Shown here in pieces: positions 44,513 to 53,713 of a DNA stretch of 64,000 nt (positions within the stretch are counted from its first letter, which is position 1; the number at the start of each line of letters is the position of its first letter). The position numbers were made by a program, and so were the translations under genes. Below the pieces are notes generated by a model. The model was not told the origin of the DNA. It saw only the letters and a list, made by a program, of their open reading frames with translations, and ran no database searches. The DNA comes from Sporolactobacillus shoreicorticis (GTDB lineage Bacteria; Bacillota; Bacilli; Bacillales; Sporolactobacillaceae): positions 1 through 64,000 of the forward strand of contig NZ_JAMXWM010000008.1 in the NCBI RefSeq assembly GCF_024125445.1, written 5' to 3'.

Positions 44513-45374
44513 TTATCTCAATCGGAAGTCGCCTGACCTTGTCCGAACCTTGATTTTGTATTTTCCCTCTCCTTTTTTACCAATAATGCAATGATCACTT
44601 TTTTCTTCATAAAGCATGTCTTTAAGGTGCACAGAACCATCACCTGAAGAGCCTTGGTAATAAACGGAAACAGAGTCAGGCTCGCCGCCTAATGCGATCA
44701 TGACATCACCGCTGCTTGTTTCCAAGTTCAAATCACCGACCAGTTCGTCGCTAGTCAAGTCAATATCACCGGATCTCGCTGAGGCATCTAGATTGCCGCG
44801 ATAATCGGTTACCGTAATGTCACCGGAATGCGTCAGCAGTCTCATCTCATCTGCAGACGATCGGATCAGGCGGACATCACCGCTCGACGTATTCGCATTC
44901 AGCTTTCCCTTTACATGTGTATCACGCATCGTTAGATCGCCGCTTGAAGTCGCAGCGCTTACCTGCTGATTTGCCACGCAATGTGTCAGCCAATATCACC
45001 GGAATGGCATGAGAGATTCATCCGGCCCGTTACAAGTTCAGACACCTTATGTCGCTTGATTGTCCGTCAATCGCAATACGGTCATAGAGTCGTGTGGGCA
45101 ACTCGATCACGACTTTTACACTCGAAAATGTAAGCGCCTTGATTTGAGTCAGCCAATCGTTTCTGTTCCGGATAATACGCATCTCTAATCTTTGATCCTT
45201 TTTATTCATCACCAACGCAACGGGATTTGTTTGTTCGTCACGATCCCCCGTCCAAACCTGCGCTTTCAGAAGCGTCTCTTCCGTCTGAATCAGTTCAACA
45301 TCCGTTGATGAGGTGTTGACGATCAACTCATCAATTCCATCCATAGCAACCGTTTCTTCTAATATATTCCTCAT
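44513..45374 (-). pseudogene. Decayed second DUF4097 gene with two frameshifts
   Basis: N-terminal part 45030-45374 (MRNILEETVAMDGIDELIV...) ends at an early stop in ...SSDIRCLNL. The sequence continues in another frame as KVSELVTGRMNLSCHSGDI, then stops, and resumes in a third frame from about 44995 as WLTHCVANQQVSAATSSGDL to the end at 44513 (last residues RSGDFRLR). Joined, it is a DUF4097 beta-repeat protein similar in plan and C-terminus to the one at 42492-43436 but without a membrane helix. The intact promoter-terminator setting suggests recent decay or a sequencing artefact. Confidence 0.78.
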
Positions 45375-45486
45375 GCTGATCACGCCTTTCGATACGACTA
45401 AATCTTAGATGCCTTTACTTTAATCGTTAATCCAGGTGACGTGATCCGTCGCAGGTCGGAATTTAATACGTGCCGCAGTCCGGATC

Positions 45487-46482
45487 TTACACTATATCTG
45501 ATTCATCATTTGGAAAAATGATGCCGCTCTGCTTCCGCGCCGAACTCATCGTTTTCACGACCATCCGGCTGAGCTTACGTAAGCGCAGATATTCATCTTT
45601 ATTATCTTGCTCCAGTATATCTGCAAAATTGCGGATTTCGTAGATTTTGTCGTCATCTTCAAAGTGTTCCGCAATCGGATGTACCACCTTCTCATGAGCA
45701 TCAATCCATTCGAGTCGCGCGATATCCGATGAATTATTGATCCGAAACGTTCCTTTTTCACCATGAATTTCCGATGGTGCATCAGAATGAGCGATCTTTG
45801 AACAAAGGATCGTACAGATAAATTGCGGATAGACGAGAACCAAGGTTCCTCCGCCATCGATTCCATTAGATAATTTAACTGGATAATAAACGGAATGCTC
45901 TGGTTCGCCAAATAGAGCAATGGCCACATACGTCGGATAAACACCAATATCCTGCAGAGCGCCCGCTGCAAACTTTGGAGAAAAAATATTTGTTATTTCT
46001 CCGTTCAAAAATTTATCATAGCGCGAGGAATACTGAATAAGCTGCAGAGAGGCGGAACGAAGCTGCCCCGCTCGCGGCAGTACCTGCTGCAATTTTTTAA
46101 AAACCGGTGTCTGAATATTGCGGATCGCTTCGAATAAATACACATGATGCTCGTCCGCAATTCTGACCGCTTCATCAAATTCTTTCAAATTAGCAAAAAT
46201 CGGTTTTTCACAAATGACATGTTTTCCGCCCCGCAGAAGAATCACCACTTGCTGAAAATGCAAACCGTTCGGGGACGCGCAATAAATGACGTCCACATCT
46301 TTGCTTGCAGCCAGCTGTTCCAATGTTGTAAACCACAGACTTCCACCGAACGCTTCTGAAAACTGCTTCGCCTTTTCCCCCGATCTGGAATAGGCACCAA
46401 TGTAATCGAACCTGCCCGTCTTTTTAACCGCTTTTACAAATTGCTGCGTAATGCTGCTTGTTCCTATAGTGGCGAGTTTCAT
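45487..46482 (-). CDS. Gfo/Idh/MocA-family oxidoreductase (YulF-like)
   Basis: A 331-aa NAD(P)-dependent oxidoreductase. The Rossmann start MKLATIGTSSITQQFV, the ICEKPIFAN motif (catalytic Lys of E-K-P) near residue 95 and the GALQDIGVYPTYVA segment define the family. It may act on a sugar or inositol; substrate unknown. It stands alone on the minus strand. Confidence 0.88.
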   Translation of the reverse strand: MKLATIGTSSITQQFVKAVKKTGRFDYIGAYSRSGEKAKQFSEAFGGSLWFTTLEQLAASKDVDVIYCASPNGLHFQQVVILLRGGKHVICEKPIFANLKEFDEAVRIADEHHVYLFEAIRNIQTPVFKKLQQVLPRAGQLRSASLQLIQYSSRYDKFLNGEITNIFSPKFAAGALQDIGVYPTYVAIALFGEPEHSVYYPVKLSNGIDGGGTLVLVYPQFICTILCSKIAHSDAPSEIHGEKGTFRINNSSDIARLEWIDAHEKVVHPIAEHFEDDDKIYEIRNFADILEQDNKDEYLRLRKLSRMVVKTMSSARKQSGIIFPNDESDIV

Positions 46483-46665
46483 TGTCTTCCCCCTGCCTCA
46501 TCAATTTAATACACTAATTATACCGATCAATGGATCATTTTGATAGCCCTTACATTGATAATCCCACAAATATATAAATTTCCCCACAAACTTCATATGC
46601 ATGTGCAAATTAAAGTATAAGTAATGATGCAGAGATAACGAAAACACAATTCGGAGGACGAATTT

Positions 46666-47955
46666 ATGATGAACGGACTTGATCAAGTCAAACAACAGCC
46701 TTTTATTTTGGGGTTTATCTTATTATATGTACTCCCGCCTATCGGAATGGCTTGGTTTGTCGGCTGCGCCGTCCTGGAATGGCGCAGTCAGATTATGAAA
46801 AAACATGCACTGCCTACCGATTTGATCAGCCTTTTGCTTGCCTTGATGGCTATGGCGTCGATCGGTTCTGTACTGATTAACTGGCAAATTACTGATCTGC
46901 TCTCCACGCTCATTCTGATTGGATACCTTGGAATCTACGTGTATTGGCTACGTCATCCCGAACATCTTCATATAAGGCAATTTGTGTGGATCACGATTTG
47001 GGGCGGCGTTTATATTTTCTTTTCGGAACGTGTACTGAATCTGATTCCTCATGATTCCATTATAGGAACAGCAGTATCCTTCCTGACCGGGCACTTTTTA
47101 TTCGGCTATAGGGGGATGCCGCGTTTATACGGATCAACATTTAATCCGAACTATGCCTGTTACCTGTTAATACTCGCACTCGCTTTTCTATCTGTTGAAC
47201 TGCTGCGAGCAATACAGATAAAGAACAAGCAAATTATTATTCTGTCACTTTTGATTCTTCCGATTCTTGATCTAGGTATCTATCAAACAGGATCCAGAGC
47301 CGGATTCGTCATAATGTTTCTGATTCACCTTCTATTCATTTACAAATTAAGTATACGGTTGTTCCTGCCAATTGCTGCATTAGTTGCAATCAGTGCCCCA
47401 TTTCTCTATCAATTGATGCCGCGATCAGACGGAACCGAATCATCGATGACGAAACGGATTGAAATTTGGGGGAACAGCTGGCACATTTTTACGGAAAATC
47501 CGTTTTTTGGTGCCACTACTTTTGGCTTTGGCAGAGACTATGCAGCGCTTAACGGCGAAATGATTCCGCATGCCCACGATCTGTTTTTGTCAGTTCTTTC
47601 TTCATCGGGCATATTCTGCGGCCTGTTTTTTCTCGCTGCCATTGTCATTAATACGGTCCAGCTGTTCAAGGCGCAGAGAATGAGCGCAAAAAACAATTAC
47701 TCAGCAGCACTGTTTCTCTTTTCATTGCCGACCATCATTCTGTATGGTATTATGGACTTCACCTTGTCCTCGCCTCAAGTCATGATCATTGTCCTTGTGC
47801 TGCTTTCCTACTGGGTAAGATATTCAGCACGCATGAATCAATTCGCGCGCCTGCACAAGACAATGAGACTGGTTCTAGGCAATAGGGTTCGTTTTGGAGA
47901 CAGGCGGCAAAAACCTGCGATACTGCAAACCTTTAAAGGAGCATCTGGCAGGTAA
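46666..47955 (+). CDS. O-antigen ligase/polymerase (Wzy-type) membrane protein
   Basis: A 429-aa protein with about 10-12 membrane helices. The Wzy_C/O-antigen ligase region is visible in SRAGFVIMFLIHLLF, followed by a long loop with MTKRIEIWGNSWHIFTENPFFG and PHAHDLFLSVLSSSG, the typical Arg/His-bearing periplasmic loop. It may polymerise or attach a surface polysaccharide. No glycosyltransferase genes surround it. GGAGGACGAATTT precedes the ATG. Confidence 0.85.
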   Translation: MMNGLDQVKQQPFILGFILLYVLPPIGMAWFVGCAVLEWRSQIMKKHALPTDLISLLLALMAMASIGSVLINWQITDLLSTLILIGYLGIYVYWLRHPEHLHIRQFVWITIWGGVYIFFSERVLNLIPHDSIIGTAVSFLTGHFLFGYRGMPRLYGSTFNPNYACYLLILALAFLSVELLRAIQIKNKQIIILSLLILPILDLGIYQTGSRAGFVIMFLIHLLFIYKLSIRLFLPIAALVAISAPFLYQLMPRSDGTESSMTKRIEIWGNSWHIFTENPFFGATTFGFGRDYAALNGEMIPHAHDLFLSVLSSSGIFCGLFFLAAIVINTVQLFKAQRMSAKNNYSAALFLFSLPTIILYGIMDFTLSSPQVMIIVLVLLSYWVRYSARMNQFARLHKTMRLVLGNRVRFGDRRQKPAILQTFKGASGR

Positions 47956-47990
47956 GAACAATTAATGATATGATAACGATGATCTTTTTT

Positions 47991-48024
47991 GGTGGGCACC
48001 TTGATTCGAGGTGCCCACCTTTAA
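47991..48024 (+). terminator. Rho-independent terminator after the Wzy-type gene
   Basis: GGTGGGCACCT / AGGTGCCCACC perfect stem, seven-base loop, then TTTAAAA. It lies between the Wzy-type gene and proC. Confidence 0.85.
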
Positions 48025-48042
48025 AATGAAAGGGTGAAGAGA

Positions 48043-48864
48043 TTGGTTGAAAAAATAGCATTTATCGGTTCCGGTGAATTAGCGGAATCTTTATTAAAAG
48101 GCTTTCTGAATAAAAAATTCGTTGCAGCAGATCAGGTCTGGATGAACAATCACTCAAACAAGGATCGTCTTGCGGTACTTGAACACGCGTTTCACGTCCA
48201 CACGACTCAGAATAAAGAATTGGCGCTGAAAAATGCAGAGATTATTATCTTTGCATTCAGACCCGCAGACACAAAGAGCGCAGTGGAGGAAATGAAATCC
48301 TATTTGCGTCCGGAACAGCTGGTTATTTCATTAATGGTGGGCGTCCCAACCGCATTCATTCAATCAGCGTCTGGCATTGATCTCCCAATTGTTCGAGCAA
48401 TGCCGAATACATCCGCATCCATAGGACTGTCGGCAACCGGAATAGCTGCCGGCTCTTTTGTAACAGACGCGCAGCTCAAGCTTGCCAAGCAGCTGTTCGA
48501 AACCGTCGGTACCGTTACCGTCGTCAAGGAAAGCCAGATCGATGTCATCGCCGGGCTGGCAGGAAGCGGTCCAGCTTATTTATACTACCTCGCTCAGGCA
48601 ATGCAGGAGGCGGGCGCGCGTGAAGGAGTCCCTGAAGCATCCTCGGCACAGCTTGTCATGCAGACATTGCTCGGCGCATCACATTTGCTGAATCAATCCG
48701 GAAAATCAGCCTCTGATCTGTTGAAGGCTGTTGCAACTCCCGGAGGAACAACTCAAGCAGGTATCGACACGCTGGACAAACAAGCAGTCAGACAAGCTGT
48801 CATTGACTGCATTCATCAGGCAATTGTACGTGCCAAAGAAATGAGCACACCTTTTACGAAATAA
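48043..48864 (+). CDS. proC: Pyrroline-5-carboxylate reductase
   Basis: Last step of proline synthesis. About 273 aa. N-terminal NAD(P)-binding IAFIGSGELAESLLKGF, RAMPNTSASIG in the middle, and the C-terminal signature GLAGSGPAYLYYLAQAM with LLKAVATPGGTTQAG. I prefer the TTG at 48043 (AAAGGG about 10 bases upstream) over the in-frame GTG at 48034. Confidence 0.94.
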   Translation: MVEKIAFIGSGELAESLLKGFLNKKFVAADQVWMNNHSNKDRLAVLEHAFHVHTTQNKELALKNAEIIIFAFRPADTKSAVEEMKSYLRPEQLVISLMVGVPTAFIQSASGIDLPIVRAMPNTSASIGLSATGIAAGSFVTDAQLKLAKQLFETVGTVTVVKESQIDVIAGLAGSGPAYLYYLAQAMQEAGAREGVPEASSAQLVMQTLLGASHLLNQSGKSASDLLKAVATPGGTTQAGIDTLDKQAVRQAVIDCIHQAIVRAKEMSTPFTK

Positions 48865-48944
48865 TTTCTGTCAGATCTTGCAACACGGATGTATTGAAGA
48901 ATGATTAAAGCAAAAAAGAATGTCAGATTTAATGACATATATTA

Positions 48945-48972
48945 TTGAATGATGGTCAAATGGTGCTATTAT
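48945..48972 (+). promoter_or_regulatory. Candidate sigma-A promoter
   Basis: TTGAAT (48945-48950) and TATTAT (48967-48972), 16 bases apart. It precedes the cre-like site directly and points to the GH92-like gene about 440 bases downstream. Confidence 0.45.
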
Positions 48973-48976
48973 GTTC

Positions 48977-48992
48977 TTGTAAGCTTTAACAC
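48977..48992 (+). promoter_or_regulatory. cre-like site (CcpA binding)
   Basis: TTGTAAGCTTTAACAC fits the cre consensus WTGNAARCGNWWWCAW except for the central G and the last base. Placed just downstream of a promoter it would block transcription when glucose is present, as expected for a polysaccharide-degrading enzyme. Confidence 0.45.
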
Positions 48993-49413
48993 ACCTTCTG
49001 TTGCAGTTAACCTTAAGTTAAGATGTTTGATCTTGATTTAGGAAACCATCATTTACTCGTTTTGCGATGAGATGCTGACCGGCATTCTTGTCGCATATTT
49101 TTTTGTCTTCAGCTTTGAATGACACGAAATCCGCTCGTTTTCTGTGGATGATCTGCCATTTTAACTTTGCAGATTATAGATTTTGTCTGGTCAGCATCAA
49201 CACGTCACAAATCATGACACGTCTAAGCATTCTTTATCGCTTAGCAATATTCCGTTATAATAAAATGATTAAATCATTCAATAACAGACTGCTGTTTTGC
49301 CATGAAATTTTTTACATACCGCATCGAATCATTGATCGGCCGGCACGGCAATCCATTCGACTGCGAATAATGAATTACAGGGAACGCCGTATAAAAAGAA
49401 GAGGGGCAGTATC

Positions 49414-52400
49414 ATGGATTTAAGTACTGGATTCAAGATTTTCATCAGCTGTATTTGTGTGGGCTTGACTGCTTTATTATTACCTGATTACAAAGCAAGC
49501 GCCCAGACCGAACAGCAGCTCTTTTATACTTCCTTCGAGAACGGCAATCCGGTATTGGCATGGAAGAATATGCCTGAAAACGAGAAAAACGGCAAACAAT
49601 TAACCCATGGCGTCAAAGCGCCGGGCGGCAACGGCAAAACAATGGCTACCTACACCTCGCGCGGACCGAGCGATTTATACAATGCTCCCAAAAGGTTAGG
49701 GTGGACAGGCCGTAACGTTCTTACTTATGCAGGAAAAACGGCTAATACACGAAACAGCTACGCTTACAATAAGCTGTACCGCGTACATATTCCGGTCGCA
49801 AAGGATACGCAACTTTCTTATCTCGTTGCTCCCGAAGCAACAAAGAAGGATCCTACCGCGCAGACAGCCGGTTATGTATCCATCGATCTTAAGTTTTCGG
49901 ATGGAAGCTATCTTCATCAACTGAACGCAGTGGATCAGAATGGCGTACGAATAACGCCAGAGGCACAGGGAAAATCCGGAACGCTGCTCATGAATCAATG
50001 GAATCAAAAATCAATTTTGCTCGGTAAAGCGGCAAAAGGAAAAACGATTGTCCGCATACTGCTCGCTTTTAAAGCGTCTCAGGCAAACAGCACCTTCCAA
50101 GGAGCAATCGACGACCTTCTCATAAGCAACAGCTCTGCGATATCTGCTGCTAAAGTGCAGCCGGTTGATCAAGTAAACATACTCCGCGGCACGGCCTCTG
50201 GGGCACAGTTTGTCCGCGGTGATACGGTGCCGGCGATTGGCGTACCCAATGGATTCAACTATTGGTCACCGGCACTGAACAGCAGTGCAAAGAAACAGAT
50301 TTATCCATATAGTAAAAACAACGACCCGGACAATTTGCCTGAACTTCAGTCCTTTTCGCTCAGCCAATCTGCAAATGATCAGAACGGCATTCGGCAAACT
50401 CTGCAAGTGATGCCTTCAAGCTTTTCCGGTACGCCCAGCGCCAGTCGGCTCGGCAGAGGCAAAGCGTTCAAGCGATCGGACGAATCGGCAAGTCCCTATC
50501 GGTATGCGGTCACATTCACTGACGGCATGCGTGCCGAACTTGCCGCGACCAGCCGCGCAGCAATCATGCGCTACACCTTTACCGGCAAACAGGGCAGCCT
50601 GATCTTTGACAACTTAGACCGTTACGGCAACCTGACACTTCATCCAAAGACCCAATCGCTTGAAGGCTACTCTGACATCAAAAACAAGAAAACCGGCAGT
50701 ATGAACAGAATGTTCTTTTATGCAACTGTGGATCGACCGGTGGTCAATGCACAGCATTTATCCGGGGAAGATCGCGATCGCGTGACCGCATACTTCAGAT
50801 TTGATACGTCAAAGAAGCGAACAGTTACATTAAAAGTGGGTAGTTCTTTAATCAGCACGGAGCAAGCGAAGAAAAACCTGAATCAGGAAATCAGCAAGAA
50901 GGCCTCCATCAAAGACATTGCGGACAAGGCAAAAAAAGAATGGAATGAACGACTCAGCCGCATTACCGTTGAGGGTGCGGTAAACGATCAGCAATCGACA
51001 CTATACTCGAATCTTTACCGCCTTTATCAATCACCCAATGAGAAATCTGAGAATGTCGGCACAAAGAAAAAACCTAAGTATCGCTATGCAGACTTGAGTG
51101 TGCCTGCTTCCGCTGCAAACACAGCTAATCACACGGGTGCGCCAATTAAAAAAGGACGTATTTATGGAAACAGTGCGTTCGCCTATAGCACGCAGACCGT
51201 CTGGCCGGCCTATGCACTTCTTGAACCTAAGCTGACCGGTCGTTTCATTAACGGTTTTTTAACGGTTTATAAAAACGGTGGCCGTTTCGACACCGACGCA
51301 GGCACCGCCTTTGCTGATGCCATAGCAAAAGGAGTTCCCGGAGTTAATACATCGCTCCTGTACACAGCCATGCTGCATGCCGCTTCCGTACCTCAGGATG
51401 AGCAAGAGCAATTGTTGATTGGCTATACCCCGTCCGTTCAAAAAAACAGTGTCGGTCAGACATTGAACCGATCAATCAACAATTTTGCCTTAGGTAATCT
51501 GGGAAGAACTTTAGCAGAAAAGAAGGCTGATAGTTCTTCTCTTTCAGATGACAGCCGCTACTACTTGAGTCAGTCACAAAATTATCTTCAGCTCTTCAAT
51601 CGTTCAGCGAATTCCTTCACACCGCGAAAAGCAAACGGAAAATGGGACACCGGAGCATCGGGGAGCAGCAAGTTACGTAATAAAACTGCAGAGGACTTGG
51701 CAAACGCTTTTAACGTTTCCCAGGATGGTCAAGGTTTAATTAATTTGTATGGGGGAAAGGCTGAATTGATCGAAGGGCTTGATCGATACCTCAGCACGGA
51801 ACCTGCTGCCCAATCGATCAAGAAGCAGGCAGAAGCCCGGCTCGCATTGAGCGGACACTTGGGCCTGTTCACACTGGACAAGAATTCATCACCTTCACTG
51901 CCTTACATGTATCTATTCGCTTCGGCTCCTTGGAAGACCCAGAACATGACCCGAACACTCTTGAACCGTTTCTACACCGGTGGCGCGATTGGCCAAGGCT
52001 ATCTAGGCTCCGATGCCGGAGCGATGCTCTCAGGTTATTATTTCTTTGGGGCGGCAGGAATCTATCCACTTCAGAAAGGATCAGCAAATTATGTGATTGG
52101 TGCCCCCTATTTCAAGAAAATGACGCTGCACCTGGAAAGCGGAAAGGACCTGATTATCAGCGCCCCCAACGTCAGCAATAAAAACCAATATGTCCAAAGT
52201 GTCTCACTCAATGGCAAGCCGCTGCAAAAAACGACGCTATCGGCAAACGATTTGGCTAATGGCGGAACTCTGAATTTTGACATGGGCAGCGAACCATCCA
52301 GCTGGGGAACATCTACAGATGCTGCTCCGGAATCGCTCACCGCACAATCGACGAATGGTTCGTCTCTCTTTCCGAAGCCGTTGATTGATCTTACGGACAA

Positions 52401-53061
52401 GGCATCCATCAATCGGCAAAGTGAAGAGGGCAGTCTGACCAGTTTGGTTGACAGCAACTTGCAGACTTCCGTTAAATTTAATAAGGAGCATCCATCTGTT
52501 ATTTTCCATTTTAAAACAGAGAATCGCAGGATTAAAATGTATACCTTAACTTCTTCGAACGGCCGGGATTCAAGCGATCCGGAAAACTGGACAATGTGGG
52601 GGTCAAATGATGGAACAACCTGGGATCTTCTTGATACAAGAACGAACCAGAAATTTAAGTGGCGTTCCATGACACGTGCATTCTCGATTAAAAATCCAAA
52701 GGCCTACTCTTATTATAGAATAAATGTAACGAAAAACAGCAATAGTCACCCGCTGTCGATCAGTGAACTTCAGCTGCTCGGCTATTCGGAGATACCTGAT
52801 GGTTTTGAAACGATGCGCCGTGATATCATTCATCAGTTCGAATTGAAAAATCTGACCGAATCGGAAACGGCATCGCTTTCTAACGCGTTGAATGAGGCGC
52901 AGATGGCCTATATGGACGGAAATCTCTCATCATCCGTCTATTACATGCAAACCTATGTCCGGCTGATCAATTCATTTATTTATAAGGTTACCGCTCCTGA
53001 AAAAGTGCGCAGCAGCCTTTCAGCCGATGCACATGCAATGGTCAATTTATTATCCGATTGA
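49414..53061 (+). CDS. Large secreted GH92-like glycosidase with discoidin-type domain
   Basis: A 1215-aa exported protein. Residues 1-31 form a signal peptide. An N-terminal beta-sandwich (about 35-245) is followed by a GH92-like catalytic core (about 250-955), identified by GTASGAQFVRGDTVPAIGVPNGFNYW, shortened here to RGDTVPAIGVPNGFNYW, and by GYLGSDAGAMLSGYYFFGAAG with GIYPL and YVIGAPYF near 860-905. Residues about 1020-1125 are an F5/8-type (discoidin) sugar-binding domain. GH92 enzymes are calcium-dependent exo-alpha-mannosidases. Several active-site motifs are changed (see findings), so activity may differ. No sortase signal. AGAGGGG precedes the ATG. Confidence 0.8.
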   Translation: MDLSTGFKIFISCICVGLTALLLPDYKASAQTEQQLFYTSFENGNPVLAWKNMPENEKNGKQLTHGVKAPGGNGKTMATYTSRGPSDLYNAPKRLGWTGRNVLTYAGKTANTRNSYAYNKLYRVHIPVAKDTQLSYLVAPEATKKDPTAQTAGYVSIDLKFSDGSYLHQLNAVDQNGVRITPEAQGKSGTLLMNQWNQKSILLGKAAKGKTIVRILLAFKASQANSTFQGAIDDLLISNSSAISAAKVQPVDQVNILRGTASGAQFVRGDTVPAIGVPNGFNYWSPALNSSAKKQIYPYSKNNDPDNLPELQSFSLSQSANDQNGIRQTLQVMPSSFSGTPSASRLGRGKAFKRSDESASPYRYAVTFTDGMRAELAATSRAAIMRYTFTGKQGSLIFDNLDRYGNLTLHPKTQSLEGYSDIKNKKTGSMNRMFFYATVDRPVVNAQHLSGEDRDRVTAYFRFDTSKKRTVTLKVGSSLISTEQAKKNLNQEISKKASIKDIADKAKKEWNERLSRITVEGAVNDQQSTLYSNLYRLYQSPNEKSENVGTKKKPKYRYADLSVPASAANTANHTGAPIKKGRIYGNSAFAYSTQTVWPAYALLEPKLTGRFINGFLTVYKNGGRFDTDAGTAFADAIAKGVPGVNTSLLYTAMLHAASVPQDEQEQLLIGYTPSVQKNSVGQTLNRSINNFALGNLGRTLAEKKADSSSLSDDSRYYLSQSQNYLQLFNRSANSFTPRKANGKWDTGASGSSKLRNKTAEDLANAFNVSQDGQGLINLYGGKAELIEGLDRYLSTEPAAQSIKKQAEARLALSGHLGLFTLDKNSSPSLPYMYLFASAPWKTQNMTRTLLNRFYTGGAIGQGYLGSDAGAMLSGYYFFGAAGIYPLQKGSANYVIGAPYFKKMTLHLESGKDLIISAPNVSNKNQYVQSVSLNGKPLQKTTLSANDLANGGTLNFDMGSEPSSWGTSTDAAPESLTAQSTNGSSLFPKPLIDLTDKASINRQSEEGSLTSLVDSNLQTSVKFNKEHPSVIFHFKTENRRIKMYTLTSSNGRDSSDPENWTMWGSNDGTTWDLLDTRTNQKFKWRSMTRAFSIKNPKAYSYYRINVTKNSNSHPLSISELQLLGYSEIPDGFETMRRDIIHQFELKNLTESETASLSNALNEAQMAYMDGNLSSSVYYMQTYVRLINSFIYKVTAPEKVRSSLSADAHAMVNLLSD

Positions 53062-53098
53062 CCGCATAAGGCTCAGTAAAATGAAAGAATGCAGGGAT

Positions 53099-53343
53099 AT
53101 GATGTTCCGATCAATCAAAGTCCGAGATGTCATTGAAGCAGATCTGGCAATGCTTGTGTCAATTTACAATAGCATCATCCGGTCCGCAACACGTTTGGAA
53201 TTAAAATTATACTTACTTTTATTTTTAGTCAAAACATACTGAATTTTCACCTTTTTGAACATTTCGGTTTTGAATATTGGAAAAAATTTTCAAAGATCAT
53301 CGAATTGAACAGCATCAAATCATTGTGGGCAAGCGAATTATAG
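53099..53343 (+). pseudogene. Remnant of a GNAT acetyltransferase (PAT/bar type)
   Basis: The first 30 codons encode FRSIKVRDVIEADLAMLVS and IYNSIIRSATR, the standard N-terminus of phosphinothricin-type N-acetyltransferases. The middle (about 90 residues) is missing and the frame breaks. From about 53247 another frame gives HLFEHFGFEYWKKFSKIIEL, the standard C-terminus of the same family, ending at the TAG at 53341-53343. A gene with a large internal deletion explains this. Confidence 0.75.
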
Positions 53344-53713
53344 ATTAAAGCGCCAATTAAAATGGAGTCGAACTTAAAGAAACCACAGTCCGCTATTTCT
53401 GATAGCCGGCTGCAAGTAAAAATTTCATAAAGTGGAACTGCACCGCTGACAGAAGATGCGTATCCATCATGTTAAAGAGAGTGCAGCTGAGCAGACTAAA
53501 TTCGAATCAATGAGGGAACCGTGATGAACGGGAGTTAGACCGAGCTTATAACGATAGAACTCAAAGCCTAATGAAAAAACCGAACCGTGTAACGAATCAG
53601 CAAAACCGCTAAGGATGTTCGCTCTTTTTGAGCAATAAATCCAGATACTCCAACAGTATCGACTTTGTCACAGAGCAATGGCAGACTGCGTCTCGCACCG
53701 TCTGCCATTACTT
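53344..53713. other. Gene-free stretch after the GNAT remnant
   Basis: About 370 bases. I see no gene, RNA motif or repeat of note. A possible murB terminator lies at 53675-53711, where CAGACTGCGTCTCGCACCG-type bases (shortened) pair with GCAATGGCAGAC / GTCTGCCATTAC around an inner loop. Confidence 0.4.

Larger units (their letters stand above)
48865..49413. other. Long leader/promoter region before the GH92-like gene
   Basis: About 550 bases with no gene I can support; a 111-codon plus-strand frame from 49088 lacks family features and overlaps the next start. Besides the promoter and cre-like site listed separately it holds a TGTCA-N7-TGACA inverted repeat near 48921-48937. Confidence 0.5.

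Noticed and set aside
49088-49423. 111-codon open frame before the GH92-like gene
   Set aside because: Its end overlaps the strong start of the GH92-like gene in another frame, and the translated sequence has no recognisable pattern.
53584-53640. Possible tRNA or T-box leader between the GNAT remnant and murB
   Set aside because: No cloverleaf and no GGGTGG-N-ACCGCG motif could be drawn.
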